DNA from: Faecalispora jeddahensis
Lineage (GTDB): Bacteria > Bacillota > Clostridia > Oscillospirales > Acutalibacteraceae
Assembly (NCBI RefSeq): GCF_000577335.1
Contig: NZ_CBYL010000005.1
Span: 62,001 to 126,000 of the forward strand
DNA: 64,000 nt
Reading direction: 5' to 3'
In this document: one piece after another, positions 8,512-17,266 of the stretch
Numbering within the stretch: position 1 is the stretch's first letter
Layout: the number at the start of each line of letters is the position of its first letter
Notes under the pieces: model-generated
Told to the model about the DNA's origin: nothing
Database searches by the model: none
What the model saw: the letters and a program-made list of their open reading frames with translations, nothing else
Translations under genes and position numbers: made by a program

Positions 8512-9408
8512 TTGAAACAAGCAAAGCTGCGTAAAAAATTCCGCGTTGGTCAGCTGATTTTGATCCTCATCATGGGCCTGTTTATCCTGACCATTCTGAT
8601 CCCGCTGCTGCATATCGTCGCAAAGTCTCTCTCCGACCCCGCTCAGTCCGCCCAGATGAAGGGGCTGGAGATTCTTCCGCGGGGGTTCAGCTTCATCAAC
8701 TATCAGATCATTATGAGCAACCCGGTGCTGGTGCCGTCCCTGATTACCTCCGTGTTTATCACCGTGGTGGGCACCGCGCTGAACATGCTGCTGACCATTT
8801 CGGCAGCCTATGTGCTGACCCGCCCGAATCTGGTGGGCAAACGGGCCTTTATGGTTTTCTTCATCATCATGATGCTGTTCGACCCCGGCCTGGTTCCGGA
8901 ATATTTCGTGGTAAAGGATCTGGGCCTGATCGGCAGCCGCTGGTCTGTGATTCTGGCTTTGGCCGTCAACGTCTATTACCTGATCATCATGATGCGCTAT
9001 TTTGAGGAAATTCCCCCCTCGATTTACGAGGCCGCCAAAATCGACGGCGCGGGCCATATCCGCACCCTTTTTTCCATCGCGACTCCCCTGTGCCGCTCCG
9101 GCATCGCAACGCTCACCATGTTTTACGCCGTCGTCCGCTGGAACGAATACCTGCGCTCCGGCGTGTACATCAGCAAGCTCAAAGACAGCGTGCTGCAGGT
9201 GGTTCTGCGAAAGTTTTTGGTGGAGGGCGATACCACCACGCTGATCGGCGCGCAGAATCTGCTCAACTACAACGAGCTGGCCAAGATTGACTATACGGCA
9301 TTGTCCTATGCAGTCATTGTCATCGCAATCATTCCAATCCTCGTATTATTCCCTCTGGTACTGAAGTACTACACGAAAGACGTGATGGCAGGGGGGGTGA
9401 AAGGCTGA
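8512..9408 (+). CDS. Sugar-type ABC transporter permease (LplC/YtcP-like)
   Basis: 298 residues from the TTG at 8512, chosen because TTGGAGG lies 8 bp upstream; the frame is open to 8470, but that start overlaps the previous gene and has no ribosome site. About six membrane helices are visible, and the EAA loop EAAKIDGAGHIRTLFSIATP lies near residue 180. It forms the heterodimeric channel with the preceding permease. The C-terminal part (VLKYYTKDVMAGGVKG) is typical of the LplC group. Confidence 0.88.
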   Translation: MKQAKLRKKFRVGQLILILIMGLFILTILIPLLHIVAKSLSDPAQSAQMKGLEILPRGFSFINYQIIMSNPVLVPSLITSVFITVVGTALNMLLTISAAYVLTRPNLVGKRAFMVFFIIMMLFDPGLVPEYFVVKDLGLIGSRWSVILALAVNVYYLIIMMRYFEEIPPSIYEAAKIDGAGHIRTLFSIATPLCRSGIATLTMFYAVVRWNEYLRSGVYISKLKDSVLQVVLRKFLVEGDTTTLIGAQNLLNYNELAKIDYTALSYAVIVIAIIPILVLFPLVLKYYTKDVMAGGVKG

Positions 9409-9459
9409 TCTTTTCAGCGTTCTAACCGGGAATCAAGAACAATCATTAGGAGGAGAATC

Positions 9460-10983
9460 ATGAAAAAGAGTATTGCGCTTATATTGGCCATGACAATGGC
9501 AGCTACAGCCTTTACCGGCTGCGGAAGCTCCGCAAACACGGCGTCCGGCACCGCCTCCGAACCGCAGTCGGCGCCCACGGGCAGCGGCCCCTGGCCGGAA
9601 ATCGGCAGCAAGGACGCTCCCGTAACGGTGAAGGCTCTGATCAAGGACGTTCTGCCCACAGAGGAAGATGTGATCGCCATGTGCGACGCCGTCGAAAAGA
9701 AAATGGCAGGCCACGGGCAGTACATCGATCTTCAGTTCGTCGAGCCCCCGGCCGGTTCTTACGCCACCGCTCTGCCGCTCGCGATGCGCACCGGCGACAT
9801 CGACGCGGACATCATCTATTTTCAGGGCGGCGGAGATTTGGCCATCTCTCAGGAGGGGCTGCTGGAGGATTTGACCCCGTACATCGAAGGCTCCACCTAT
9901 GTCAAGGAGCTGATGCTGCCCGTCAACCAGGCCCGCATGAAAAACTACCCGTACCTGCTGTGGCTGGCCCCGGCGCGCACCTATGTTCCGGTGATGAGAA
10001 AGGATTTGACAGAGAAGCTCGACAGCTATGACGCCCTCGTCAAAGACCCCACCATCGACCATTACCACGCTCTGTTTACCGAGATGAAAGCAAAGGGCCT
10101 TGTGCAGTACGCAATTACCGCCGACGACTCGAACAACGCGGGCGAAGGCAACATGCGCCGTCTCAACGCCTTCTTCAATCAGGCGTTCGGCGTGAGCGCC
10201 ACTCTGGTAAAGGAAAACGGCCGCTGGGCTTTCTCCCGAGCGACCGAAGCGGAAAAGAAGAAGCTGGAATTCTATGCCGCCCTGTACAAAGAGGGCCTGC
10301 TGGACCCGGAATACCTGACCAACACCTGGGATGTGCTGGAGCAGAAATTCTATGAGGGCAAGGCCGGCGTCATCTCCGGCACAATAGGCGACGTCATTCA
10401 GATTTACAACAACAAGATGTCCTCGACCACCGGCAGCGACCTTGTGGTTCTCCCCCCTGCAAAGGGCGTGGCGCAGGGCTTTCAGGCGGTTGACGTCACC
10501 AAGGAGGAGCGCGGCTTCGGCATCAACATTGACAGCAAGAACAAGGCTGCCGCATGGGCCTTCCTTGAATTTATGGCCAGCCCCGAGGGCCGCATCATCG
10601 ACAAGTGCGGCATCGAGGGCAAGCACTACAACGTTGAAAACGGCAAGATCGTCTTTACCGACAAATACCCCGAGTGGTGGTCGCGCATTTGGGTGACCAC
10701 GAACAAGTTCAACCCCGACCCGCCTCTGGCGCGGCCGGTTTACACCGAGGCGGCCCAGAGCTCTCTCGATTTGGCAAACCAGTACTACGTAGAAGATGTC
10801 AACGTGCTGATCCCCGAAGAGCTGGCGCCGCAGTGGGATGCCATGAAATCTTTGTACGACGAGTATTCCGCCGATATCATTCGCGGAACCAAGCCGATTT
10901 CTGCCTTTGACGAATTCGTGGCGAAATGGAATCAGGCCGGGGGCGACAAATTTGCGGAATACCTGAAGGAAAAGCTCGGCTAA
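9460..10983 (+). CDS. ABC transporter substrate-binding lipoprotein
   Basis: 507 residues with a lipoprotein signal peptide (basic MKK, hydrophobic core, lipobox FTGC with Cys at about residue 20) followed by a Ser/Ala/Thr-rich linker. The mature part has the length and pattern of the LplA-type family of large extracellular binding proteins. It would be anchored outside the membrane and deliver ligand to the two permeases encoded just upstream. An AGGAGGA site precedes the ATG. The ligand is unknown; a ribosylated compound is inferred from the flanking glycohydrolase and ribokinase genes. Confidence 0.88.
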   Translation: MKKSIALILAMTMAATAFTGCGSSANTASGTASEPQSAPTGSGPWPEIGSKDAPVTVKALIKDVLPTEEDVIAMCDAVEKKMAGHGQYIDLQFVEPPAGSYATALPLAMRTGDIDADIIYFQGGGDLAISQEGLLEDLTPYIEGSTYVKELMLPVNQARMKNYPYLLWLAPARTYVPVMRKDLTEKLDSYDALVKDPTIDHYHALFTEMKAKGLVQYAITADDSNNAGEGNMRRLNAFFNQAFGVSATLVKENGRWAFSRATEAEKKKLEFYAALYKEGLLDPEYLTNTWDVLEQKFYEGKAGVISGTIGDVIQIYNNKMSSTTGSDLVVLPPAKGVAQGFQAVDVTKEERGFGINIDSKNKAAAWAFLEFMASPEGRIIDKCGIEGKHYNVENGKIVFTDKYPEWWSRIWVTTNKFNPDPPLARPVYTEAAQSSLDLANQYYVEDVNVLIPEELAPQWDAMKSLYDEYSADIIRGTKPISAFDEFVAKWNQAGGDKFAEYLKEKLG

Positions 10984-11011
10984 AGGAATACTGACAAGTG
11001 ATGGAGGATTT

Positions 11012-11998
11012 ATGATAACAAGATCTGAACTGGCCGGCAACCCGGCCAAAGCGTTTGACAAAGCATACGGGGCTCTTTCGGGCCTTGCAATCGGCGATTC
11101 GCTGGGAGATGCCGCACGCAAACCGGAAAATCGTGCCAATTACGGTATCACTACCGACTTTAACAAGGGTGCTTCCTGGAGCACAGACGATACGGAGTTC
11201 GCACTGCTTACCGCAAAGACCCTCATCGGCTGCGGCGGGAACCTGACCAGCGACATTGTGGTGCAGGCCTGGCTGGAGGATGTGGCAGTGCAGGACGAAT
11301 TTAAACGTGGCGGCGCCAGTGAGATTGAAGCGGCCAATAACCTGCGCAAGGGAATCCGTCCACCGCTTTCAGGAAAATACAACGCGTTTCACATGAGCGA
11401 CGGCTCTGCCATGCGGATTGGCCCGGTGGGCATCATCTGCGCGGGCGACCCGGAGCGCGCCGCCGCAATGGCGGAAATCGACGCTTCGGTCAGCCATTAC
11501 CGCGACGGCATCTGGGGCGCGCAGGCTGTGGCCGTGGCGGTATCTATGGCGATGGCGGACGCGAGCATGGAAGAAATTTTCGACGCGATCATGAAGGTGA
11601 TCCCCGAGGAATCCTGGTTCTACCACGCGATGAACCGCGCCTTCGAGATTGTGGATAACGCAAACGGTTCCATTCTGGACGCTTGGATGCCGCTGCACGA
11701 CGAGCTTTACACCAGCAGCTGGGCCACGACGGCCGAGGCTCTCCCCTCCGCCTTCGCGTGCCTGCGCATGCGAAACGAAACCTTCCGCGAGGGCGTTGTG
11801 CTGGCCGCCAATTTTGCCCGCGACGCGGACACAATCGGCGCGGTGGCCGGGGCCATTCTGGGCGCGAAATACGGCGCCTCTTCCATACCGGCTCATTGGG
11901 TGGAGAAAACGCGGTATCCCACCGGCACCTGCCTGCAGTTTACCAAAGGGCTGGACATTAAAGAAATGGCCGGTGAGCTCGCCAAACTGATTGATTGA
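11012..11998 (+). CDS. ADP-ribosylglycohydrolase family protein
   Basis: 328 residues, normal length for the family. GALSGLAIGDSLG near residue 25, STDDTEFALL near residue 58 and ARDADTIGAVAGAILGA near residue 272 carry the expected metal-binding Thr/Asp residues of the di-metal ARH site. It is the last gene of the plus-strand transporter operon, 28 bp after the binding protein, with a GGAGG site. Unlike the 700-residue paralogue on the other arm it has no extra domain and keeps the canonical TDD motif. The reaction is likely removal of ribose from an N- or O-glycoside; reversal of protein ADP-ribosylation is possible but fits the transporter context less well. Confidence 0.87.
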   Translation: MITRSELAGNPAKAFDKAYGALSGLAIGDSLGDAARKPENRANYGITTDFNKGASWSTDDTEFALLTAKTLIGCGGNLTSDIVVQAWLEDVAVQDEFKRGGASEIEAANNLRKGIRPPLSGKYNAFHMSDGSAMRIGPVGIICAGDPERAAAMAEIDASVSHYRDGIWGAQAVAVAVSMAMADASMEEIFDAIMKVIPEESWFYHAMNRAFEIVDNANGSILDAWMPLHDELYTSSWATTAEALPSAFACLRMRNETFREGVVLAANFARDADTIGAVAGAILGAKYGASSIPAHWVEKTRYPTGTCLQFTKGLDIKEMAGELAKLID

Positions 11999-12095
11999 GA
12001 AGAGCCTCTGATTCCCTGACATAACCAAAGAGTGATTTCCAAAAGGGCCGGCGTCATCTTGAAATGAACCGCCTAATACGGACAATGACAAAAAG

Positions 12096-12133
12096 AACCT
12101 CCTGTCGTAGAACAGAAACTACGATAGGAGGTT
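12096..12133 (+). terminator. Intrinsic terminator after the transporter operon
   Basis: A 15-bp stem with one G-T pair (arms at 12096-12110 and 12119-12133) is followed by TTGTTTT. A-rich sequence upstream makes it usable from the minus strand as well, where it would serve the tocopherol-cyclase-like gene. Confidence 0.85.
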
Positions 12134-12205
12134 TTGTTTTGCCCAGAGAAAAAAGAACACCGGATATTAAAGCGACGCCGCTCTATCCTCTCTCTTCGGC
12201 TGCCG

Positions 12206-13099
12206 TTATGGGGCGGCACGTTCTTCCCAATTGCTCTCGAAGCTGGCCTGATCGCTGACAAAATCGATCCGGAACCGGCTTCCCTTAGAGCAGGTATACC
12301 GCACCGTGCAGGCGGCGCTCTCGTGAATCAGCCGGATCATGCCGCCGTTCTGCGGCGCACGCAGAGGCTGCGCGCGGCTTTTGAGAAGCTGAATTTTCAG
12401 CTGCAAATCGCCCTGCCGGAGCAAAATCGTATCCTCACTGAGATACAGCAGTCTCGCGCCGCAGTACGTGGCGATCCGGTATTCTTTTCCGTTCAGGTAC
12501 ACAAAGCCGGTGCAGCCCGTAAAGCACATCCCGCCCCACGGCACGTCCGCCGCCGAAAGCATGATGCTGTTCCGCCCCCACGCGCAGTGCGTCCACAGGT
12601 AACGCCTGGGGAAGGACACGCCGCGGTCGCCTTCGAGATAACCCGTTCCGTTTTCAAATACATATTCCCTGCCGTTGATGGAAAGGGAACCGTCCACCTG
12701 ATGAAACAGGCTGAAAACGCTGTGGCGGCACTCCATCATCGGCAAACAGCAAAACGGCCCCATGATGTCGCAGGCGGGCGGCGTCAGAGGCCCAAACCAA
12801 AGTACCCCGCGCAGAATGCAGTCCTGCGTTTGCACGTCGAGCCCGATCCCCTGTTCTGAAAACAGGCATTTGCCCAGCCGAACCGGCAGCTCTTTTTGCG
12901 ACGCCTCGTGCGCCTGCGGCGGAAAGTCCACGTGGAACACCCGATCGTTTGTAATCACCTGAAGCGACGCCGAGCAGTTCCCGCAGTCATCCGTGTGGAA
13001 TGCCGGGATCAGTGCGACGGTGTCGGTGCCGTTCTGCTGCTTGAAATACCATCCCTTAAAATACCCGTGCGGTTTTTGAAAACCGCCTGCCGCTTTCAT
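12206..13099 (-). CDS. Tocopherol-cyclase-like (calycin-type) protein
   Basis: 297 residues. The N-terminal HGYFKGWYFKQQNG is the hallmark of the tocopherol cyclase family, and the rest alternates short beta-strands with aromatic residues, as in the paired lipocalin-like barrels of this group. Plant members cyclise prenyl-quinol chains; the bacterial members are mostly uncharacterised. No signal peptide is visible. The start codon overlaps the stop of the FAD/Rieske gene by 4 bp (ATGA), so the two should be made together and may act on the same lipophilic or redox substrate. Confidence 0.72.
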   Translation of the reverse strand: MKAAGGFQKPHGYFKGWYFKQQNGTDTVALIPAFHTDDCGNCSASLQVITNDRVFHVDFPPQAHEASQKELPVRLGKCLFSEQGIGLDVQTQDCILRGVLWFGPLTPPACDIMGPFCCLPMMECRHSVFSLFHQVDGSLSINGREYVFENGTGYLEGDRGVSFPRRYLWTHCAWGRNSIMLSAADVPWGGMCFTGCTGFVYLNGKEYRIATYCGARLLYLSEDTILLRQGDLQLKIQLLKSRAQPLRAPQNGGMIRLIHESAACTVRYTCSKGSRFRIDFVSDQASFESNWEERAAP

Positions 13100-14556
13100 G
13101 TGGGAATCTCCTCCAGATCGGTCTGGGCAGGGCCTTCAAGCAGGCCGCCCTTTGCGTCAAAGCGGGAGCCGTGGCAGGGGCAATCCCAGCTTTTTTCATC
13201 GGGATTCCATTCCAGCTGGCAGCCGAGATGCGGGCACTTGATCGAAACCGCCGTCACATCCCCCTGCTCCTCCTTATAGGCGCCCGCCTTTCTCCCGTCG
13301 GCAATCACCATGCCGCCGTGGCCGTCCGGCAGCGTCTGCGGCTCGGCCGCGTCCGCATCCGGCAGCGAAAACGTTTGCTTGGCAAGGCCCTTCACGGCCT
13401 GCCCCATTCCGGAGAGAAAATTTTTCGCCGAAGCGCTCGGCGTAAAGCGCGCCGGCGAAAACACCGGTGCAAACGGATTTTCAACCCCTGCAATCTGGTC
13501 GGAGAGCAGAATGGCGGAAACCATACTGCTAGTCATCCCCCATTTGCCAAAACCGGTGGCAACATACCAATTCGGTGTGGAGGAAGAAAACTGCCCGATG
13601 TACGGGACGCTGTCCAGCGTCATGCAGTCCTGCGCGGACCAATGGGCCAGCTCTTTGCTTTGCGGATAAAACAAAGCGGCCACTTCGCGCAGCATGTCGT
13701 ATTTTCCCCCGGTCTTATTCTCGCCCGTGCGGTGATCTCCCCCGCCCAGCAACAGGGCATCCCCATAGTTGCGCATCGAAAGACCCTTTTCCCCAATGCC
13801 GAGGTACATGCCGTCGAGCTCCGCAGCGTTCCGCAGCGCCAGCGCATAGCTGCGCTCCTGATACATGCGCATAAAGTAATAGCCCGGCGCGTTGACAAAC
13901 GGAAAGTGCGACGCAAAAACGATATGCTCCGCCGTTACGGTGCCGCGGTCGGTCACGACGTTTTTCCCCTCCACCGACAGAGCCTTGGTTTTCTCATACA
14001 CTGTAAGGGGTTCTGAAATCGCCTGTAAAAACTTCAGCGGGTGGAACTGTGCCTGCCCGCCGAACTTGATCGCCCCCGCAACCTCAAAGGGAAGGGTGGT
14101 CTTTCTCGTCAGCTCCGCGCGGATTCCCGCCCTGCAGGCATACTCCACCTCCATCTCCAGAGCGGGAATATCCTCCCGATCGACGGAGTACAGGTAAGCG
14201 GGGCGCTCCTCAAACTGGCAGTCAATCTGCTCCTGCGCAATCATCTGCCGGTAGCGCCCGATGGCCTGCTGGTTGGCGGAGGCATACTGCTTCGCCTCCT
14301 CCTCGCTGAAATTCTGAAACAGCTTTGTGTAGATCAGATTGTGCTGAGAAGTAATTTTCGCCGTGGTATTCTGTGTCTGTCCGCTCCCGATCCGGTTCGC
14401 CTCGAGCACGACGGATTCGATCCCCTTCTGCCGCAGTAGGCAGGCGGTTAAAATCCCCGCAAGGCCGCCGCCGATGACGGCGACGGGCACTGTGATATCC
14501 CCGGAAAGGGCCGGGCGTTCCCGAAAATCGGATGTTTCTCTCCAAATGGACTGCAT
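13096..14556 (-). CDS. FAD-dependent oxidoreductase with C-terminal Rieske domain
   Basis: 486 residues from the ATG at 14556, which has a GAGGTGAG ribosome site 4 bp upstream; the longer frame to 14625 is less likely. PVAVIGGGLAGILTACLLR at about residue 27 is the FAD-binding dinucleotide fold of the DAO family. The C-terminal 70 residues hold CPHLGC and CPCHGSRF, the CxH...CxxH ligands of a Rieske [2Fe-2S] cluster. The architecture matches YhfW of Bacillus. It is cytoplasmic and probably passes electrons between the flavin and the Rieske cluster. The substrate is unknown. It is the first gene of a two-gene operon with the tocopherol-cyclase-like protein. Confidence 0.87.
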   Translation of the reverse strand: MQSIWRETSDFRERPALSGDITVPVAVIGGGLAGILTACLLRQKGIESVVLEANRIGSGQTQNTTAKITSQHNLIYTKLFQNFSEEEAKQYASANQQAIGRYRQMIAQEQIDCQFEERPAYLYSVDREDIPALEMEVEYACRAGIRAELTRKTTLPFEVAGAIKFGGQAQFHPLKFLQAISEPLTVYEKTKALSVEGKNVVTDRGTVTAEHIVFASHFPFVNAPGYYFMRMYQERSYALALRNAAELDGMYLGIGEKGLSMRNYGDALLLGGGDHRTGENKTGGKYDMLREVAALFYPQSKELAHWSAQDCMTLDSVPYIGQFSSSTPNWYVATGFGKWGMTSSMVSAILLSDQIAGVENPFAPVFSPARFTPSASAKNFLSGMGQAVKGLAKQTFSLPDADAAEPQTLPDGHGGMVIADGRKAGAYKEEQGDVTAVSIKCPHLGCQLEWNPDEKSWDCPCHGSRFDAKGGLLEGPAQTDLEEIPT

Positions 14557-14631
14557 AAAGCTCACCTCACGGATAGGCTGTGCAAAAATATGGAAAATAA
14601 TCATCCGCGGGGAGCCTTTGAACAAAATGGC

Positions 14632-15039
14632 TCAGTCGCAGCCGTCGCAGCTCTTCCCGATATGTACCGCAGCCGTGCCGGCCTTTACCGCCGTTTCATA
14701 AAACCGGATTTTCTTCTCAATTTTCTGAATATGCTGCTCCAGCTCGCGCATCTGCCGCTCGGCCCGGCGCTTCTGCTCCAAAAACAGCTCCAGGCGCTTT
14801 TGCAGCGTGGAATCCCCTTCTTTACACCAATCCATAAACTGGCGGATCTCCCGGATCGTCATGCCCGTGTTTTTCAGGCAGGAGATCACCTCGATCCACT
14901 CGTAGTCGTTCTCTTGAAAGGAACGGCATCCGGAGGAATCGCGCCCGATCGAAGGCAAAAGCCCCTCCTTTTCATAATACCGTAGGGTGTGCTCGCTCAG
15001 GCCCGTGTGTTTTGATGCCTCCGCAATCGTATCTCCCAT
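14632..15039 (-). CDS. MerR-family transcriptional regulator
   Basis: 135 residues: winged helix-turn-helix (IAEASKHTGLSEHTLRYYEKEGLL), a second DNA-binding segment, then a long coiled coil (residues about 80-118) and a short Cys-containing tail (SCDGCD). The size and tail resemble the aldehyde/thiol-responsive AdhR/NmlR-like group. It is divergent from an iron-containing alcohol dehydrogenase. Both promoters contain CTTTGAG-N4-CTCNAAG, so it very likely controls itself and the dehydrogenase. The terminal Cys pair may sense aldehydes, oxidants or metals. GGAGG precedes the ATG. Confidence 0.9.
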   Translation of the reverse strand: MGDTIAEASKHTGLSEHTLRYYEKEGLLPSIGRDSSGCRSFQENDYEWIEVISCLKNTGMTIREIRQFMDWCKEGDSTLQKRLELFLEQKRRAERQMRELEQHIQKIEKKIRFYETAVKAGTAAVHIGKSCDGCD

Positions 15040-15089
15040 GGAAAATACCTCCTGATCACAATCCGAAATTTGTCGGTTTCTCTGCTCCC

Positions 15090-15119
15090 GTTATACCTTA
15101 GAGCGCTCTCAAAGTCAAG
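15090..15119 (-). promoter_or_regulatory. merR promoter with overlapping MerR operator
   Basis: On the minus strand TTGACT is followed after 17 bp by TATAAC. The spacer contains the dyad CTTAGAG-CGCT-CTCAAAG (15097-15114 on the plus strand), so a bound regulator would occupy its own promoter. Confidence 0.65.
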
Positions 15120-15144
15120 AATAAAAATTCTTGCCGCAAAGGGC

Positions 15145-15175
15145 TTGACTTTGAGCATACTCGAAGGATTATAGT
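15145..15175 (+). promoter_or_regulatory. MerR-type promoter of the alcohol dehydrogenase gene
   Basis: TTGACT (15145-15150) and TATAGT (15170-15175) are 19 bp apart, the lengthened spacer used by MerR activators. The spacer holds CTTTGAG-CATA-CTCGAAG (15149-15166), the same dyad with the same 4-bp gap as in the divergent merR promoter. Confidence 0.8.
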
Positions 15176-15283
15176 AATAAAAGAGATTGATTTCCTTCTC
15201 CTGTGCAGGCAGGAAAAGAAATCGCCGCACTTGCGTCAGGCTATTCAAAAGTAAATGATACAATAGAAAATGGAGGTATTCAA

Positions 15284-16453
15284 ATGCAATTCGATTATTT
15301 TGTCCCCACGAAAATTCTATTCGGAAAGGGCCGGCTTTCAAGCCTGCACAGCCAGAAGCTGCCCGGAAAAAGGGCGCTGATCGTGATTTCCTCCGGCAAA
15401 TCCACCCGCTCCAACGGTTACCTGGCCAGAGTGGAGGAGCAGCTGGATTTGGCCGGAGTGTCGCACGCCGTGTTTGACAAAATCCTCCCCAACCCCATCA
15501 AATCGCACGTAATGGAGGGCGCGGCGCTTGCCCGCACCGAGGGCTGCGACTTTGTGGTGGGCCTCGGCGGCGGCAGCAGCATCGACGCGGCCAAGGCGAT
15601 TGCGGTAATGGCAGCGAACGAGGGGGATTACTGGGACTATGTCTCCGGCGGCTCGGGCCAGAGAAAACCCGTGCCGAACGATCCGCTGCCGATCGTGGCG
15701 ATCACCACAACGGCGGGCACCGGAACCGAAGCCGACCCCTGGACCGTGACCACCAAGGAAGACACCAACGAAAAAATCGGGTTCGGGTATGAAAAGACCT
15801 TCCCGGTTCTCTCTATCGTAGACCCCGACCTGATGCTGACGGTGCCGCCCCACCTGACGGCATACCAGGGCTTTGACGCGCTGTTCCACAGTACGGAGGG
15901 CTACCTTGCCAAAACCGCCGACCCGATCAGTGATCTGTTTGCGCTGAAAGCGATCGAGCTGGTCGGCAAAAGCCTTGCAAAAGCGGTGGCAGACGGAACA
16001 GACGAGGCGGCCCGGGCCGACGTCGCGCTGGCCAATACCCTCTCCGGCATGGTGGAATCCCTCTCCTCCTGCACCTCGGAGCACAGTCTGGAGCACGCGC
16101 TCAGCGCGTTCCACCACGAGCTTCCCCACGGAGCCGGGCTGATTATGATCAGCAAGGCGTACTATACACATTTCGCGAATACCCACGCCTGCGACGAGCG
16201 GCTGATCGCGATGGCAAAGGCCCTCGGCAAAACCGACGCGTCCTCCTCTATGGATTTTGTCCAGGCGCTCTGCGACCTGCAGTCTGCCTGCGGCGTGGCG
16301 GAGCTCAAAATGAGCGACTATGGGATCGACGGAGCCAATCTGGAAAAATACGCGGACAACGCCAGACAAACCATGGGCGGTCTGTTCCTGGCCGACCCCG
16401 TAAGGCTTTCCAGAGAAGACAGCATCCGCATTTTGCAGGAGTCTTTCCGGTAA
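15284..16453 (+). CDS. Iron-containing alcohol dehydrogenase
   Basis: 389 residues from the ATG at 15284, preceded by TGGAGG; the open frame reaches 15203, but that region is the promoter leader. GLGGGSSIDAAKA is the NAD(P)-binding motif and TTAGTGTEADPW the conserved following loop; SLEHALSAFHHELPHG supplies the metal-binding His residues of the Fe-ADH family. It is cytoplasmic and probably reduces aldehydes to alcohols with NAD(P)H. The MerR-type promoter suggests induction by an aldehyde or by oxidative or electrophile stress rather than a role in central fermentation. Confidence 0.9.
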   Translation: MQFDYFVPTKILFGKGRLSSLHSQKLPGKRALIVISSGKSTRSNGYLARVEEQLDLAGVSHAVFDKILPNPIKSHVMEGAALARTEGCDFVVGLGGGSSIDAAKAIAVMAANEGDYWDYVSGGSGQRKPVPNDPLPIVAITTTAGTGTEADPWTVTTKEDTNEKIGFGYEKTFPVLSIVDPDLMLTVPPHLTAYQGFDALFHSTEGYLAKTADPISDLFALKAIELVGKSLAKAVADGTDEAARADVALANTLSGMVESLSSCTSEHSLEHALSAFHHELPHGAGLIMISKAYYTHFANTHACDERLIAMAKALGKTDASSSMDFVQALCDLQSACGVAELKMSDYGIDGANLEKYADNARQTMGGLFLADPVRLSREDSIRILQESFR

Positions 16454-16561
16454 ACGGCAGCAAATTATCCACTACAAAACAAAGGGCGTTTCGCTTTTGC
16501 CGGAGCTCGGTAAAGAAGTTCAAAGAACCATCAGACCAGACAGTTGGGCAAGCGGAACAGC

Positions 16562-16602
16562 AAAAGACAGGCGATCGGCAGAAAGCCGATCGCCTGTCTT
16601 TT
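16562..16602. terminator. Bidirectional terminator
   Basis: A perfect 18-bp stem (16562-16579 with 16585-16602) and 5-nt loop. The stem is flanked by AAAA and TTTT, so it serves both the plus-strand dehydrogenase and the minus-strand gene that ends at 16635. Confidence 0.88.
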
Positions 16603-16634
16603 GCGTTTTGAGAGATAGAAAGAACCCATCATTC

Positions 16635-17147
16635 TCAAAACACAGTTTGTTGTAACAGCCCAAATCTTTTCAGGGCCAAAATGTATTGAGCCACACGGAC
16701 ATAGTTTTTCAGGTCCTCTTCATCCAGACCGCGAAAAGCATACATTTCATCCCAAAGCATGGTACTGCCTTCCGCTGTAAAATAACCCGTCGTCAAATCA
16801 ATTCCGATAAAAATTCTGGTGATATCCCCACCCCAAATATCGATCGGATCTTTATTTTCGCTTGTATAAAAGACTTCGCCATTCCCTGCGTTTTCAAGGA
16901 AAAATGTTCTTGGAACCGGAGCCATACCCACGGGCAGTTTTTCTTTGTACGGCTGATTTTTGGTAACACTCAAGACTACCACATCAGCGGCTTCCTTGTC
17001 CCATATCTCGGTCAGGATATACTTCTGTTGAAGATAATCGAGCAATTCCCTGCCGGATTTTCTGTTTGGCCTGAGCTGATCTTTATACTGCATCCATATG
17101 GATTTGTATTCCTGCAATAACTCTTTGGTTGGTTCTCGCGTCAGCAT
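16635..17147 (-). CDS. Hypothetical protein, 170 aa
   Basis: I do not recognise this family. The start has an AAGGAGAAATACC site directly before the ATG. The protein is soluble, acidic and mixed alpha/beta, with a charged N-terminal helix (residues 1-45), a middle beta-rich part containing IDIWGGDITRIFIGIDLTTG and a C-terminal helix rich in aromatic residues. The GIDLTTGYFTAEGSTMLW segment has the feel of SMI1/KNR4- or immunity-type proteins, but the similarity is too weak for a call. It stands alone between two terminator-flanked units. Confidence 0.6.
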   Translation of the reverse strand: MLTREPTKELLQEYKSIWMQYKDQLRPNRKSGRELLDYLQQKYILTEIWDKEAADVVVLSVTKNQPYKEKLPVGMAPVPRTFFLENAGNGEVFYTSENKDPIDIWGGDITRIFIGIDLTTGYFTAEGSTMLWDEMYAFRGLDEEDLKNYVRVAQYILALKRFGLLQQTVF

Positions 17148-17266
17148 GGTATTTCTCCTTTGCTTTTTCCTACTGATTCTGTCTTTTCAGGATGAAATTT
17201 CAATACGTTTGGTATATTTCATCTGTTAAAATCCTATTTGTTGATTTTTTTCATGCGTTTTTTCCC

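Noticed and set aside
9433-11139. 568-codon minus-strand frame across the binding protein
   Set aside because: Shadow of a high-GC3 gene; the plus-strand lipoprotein has signal, RBS and operon context.
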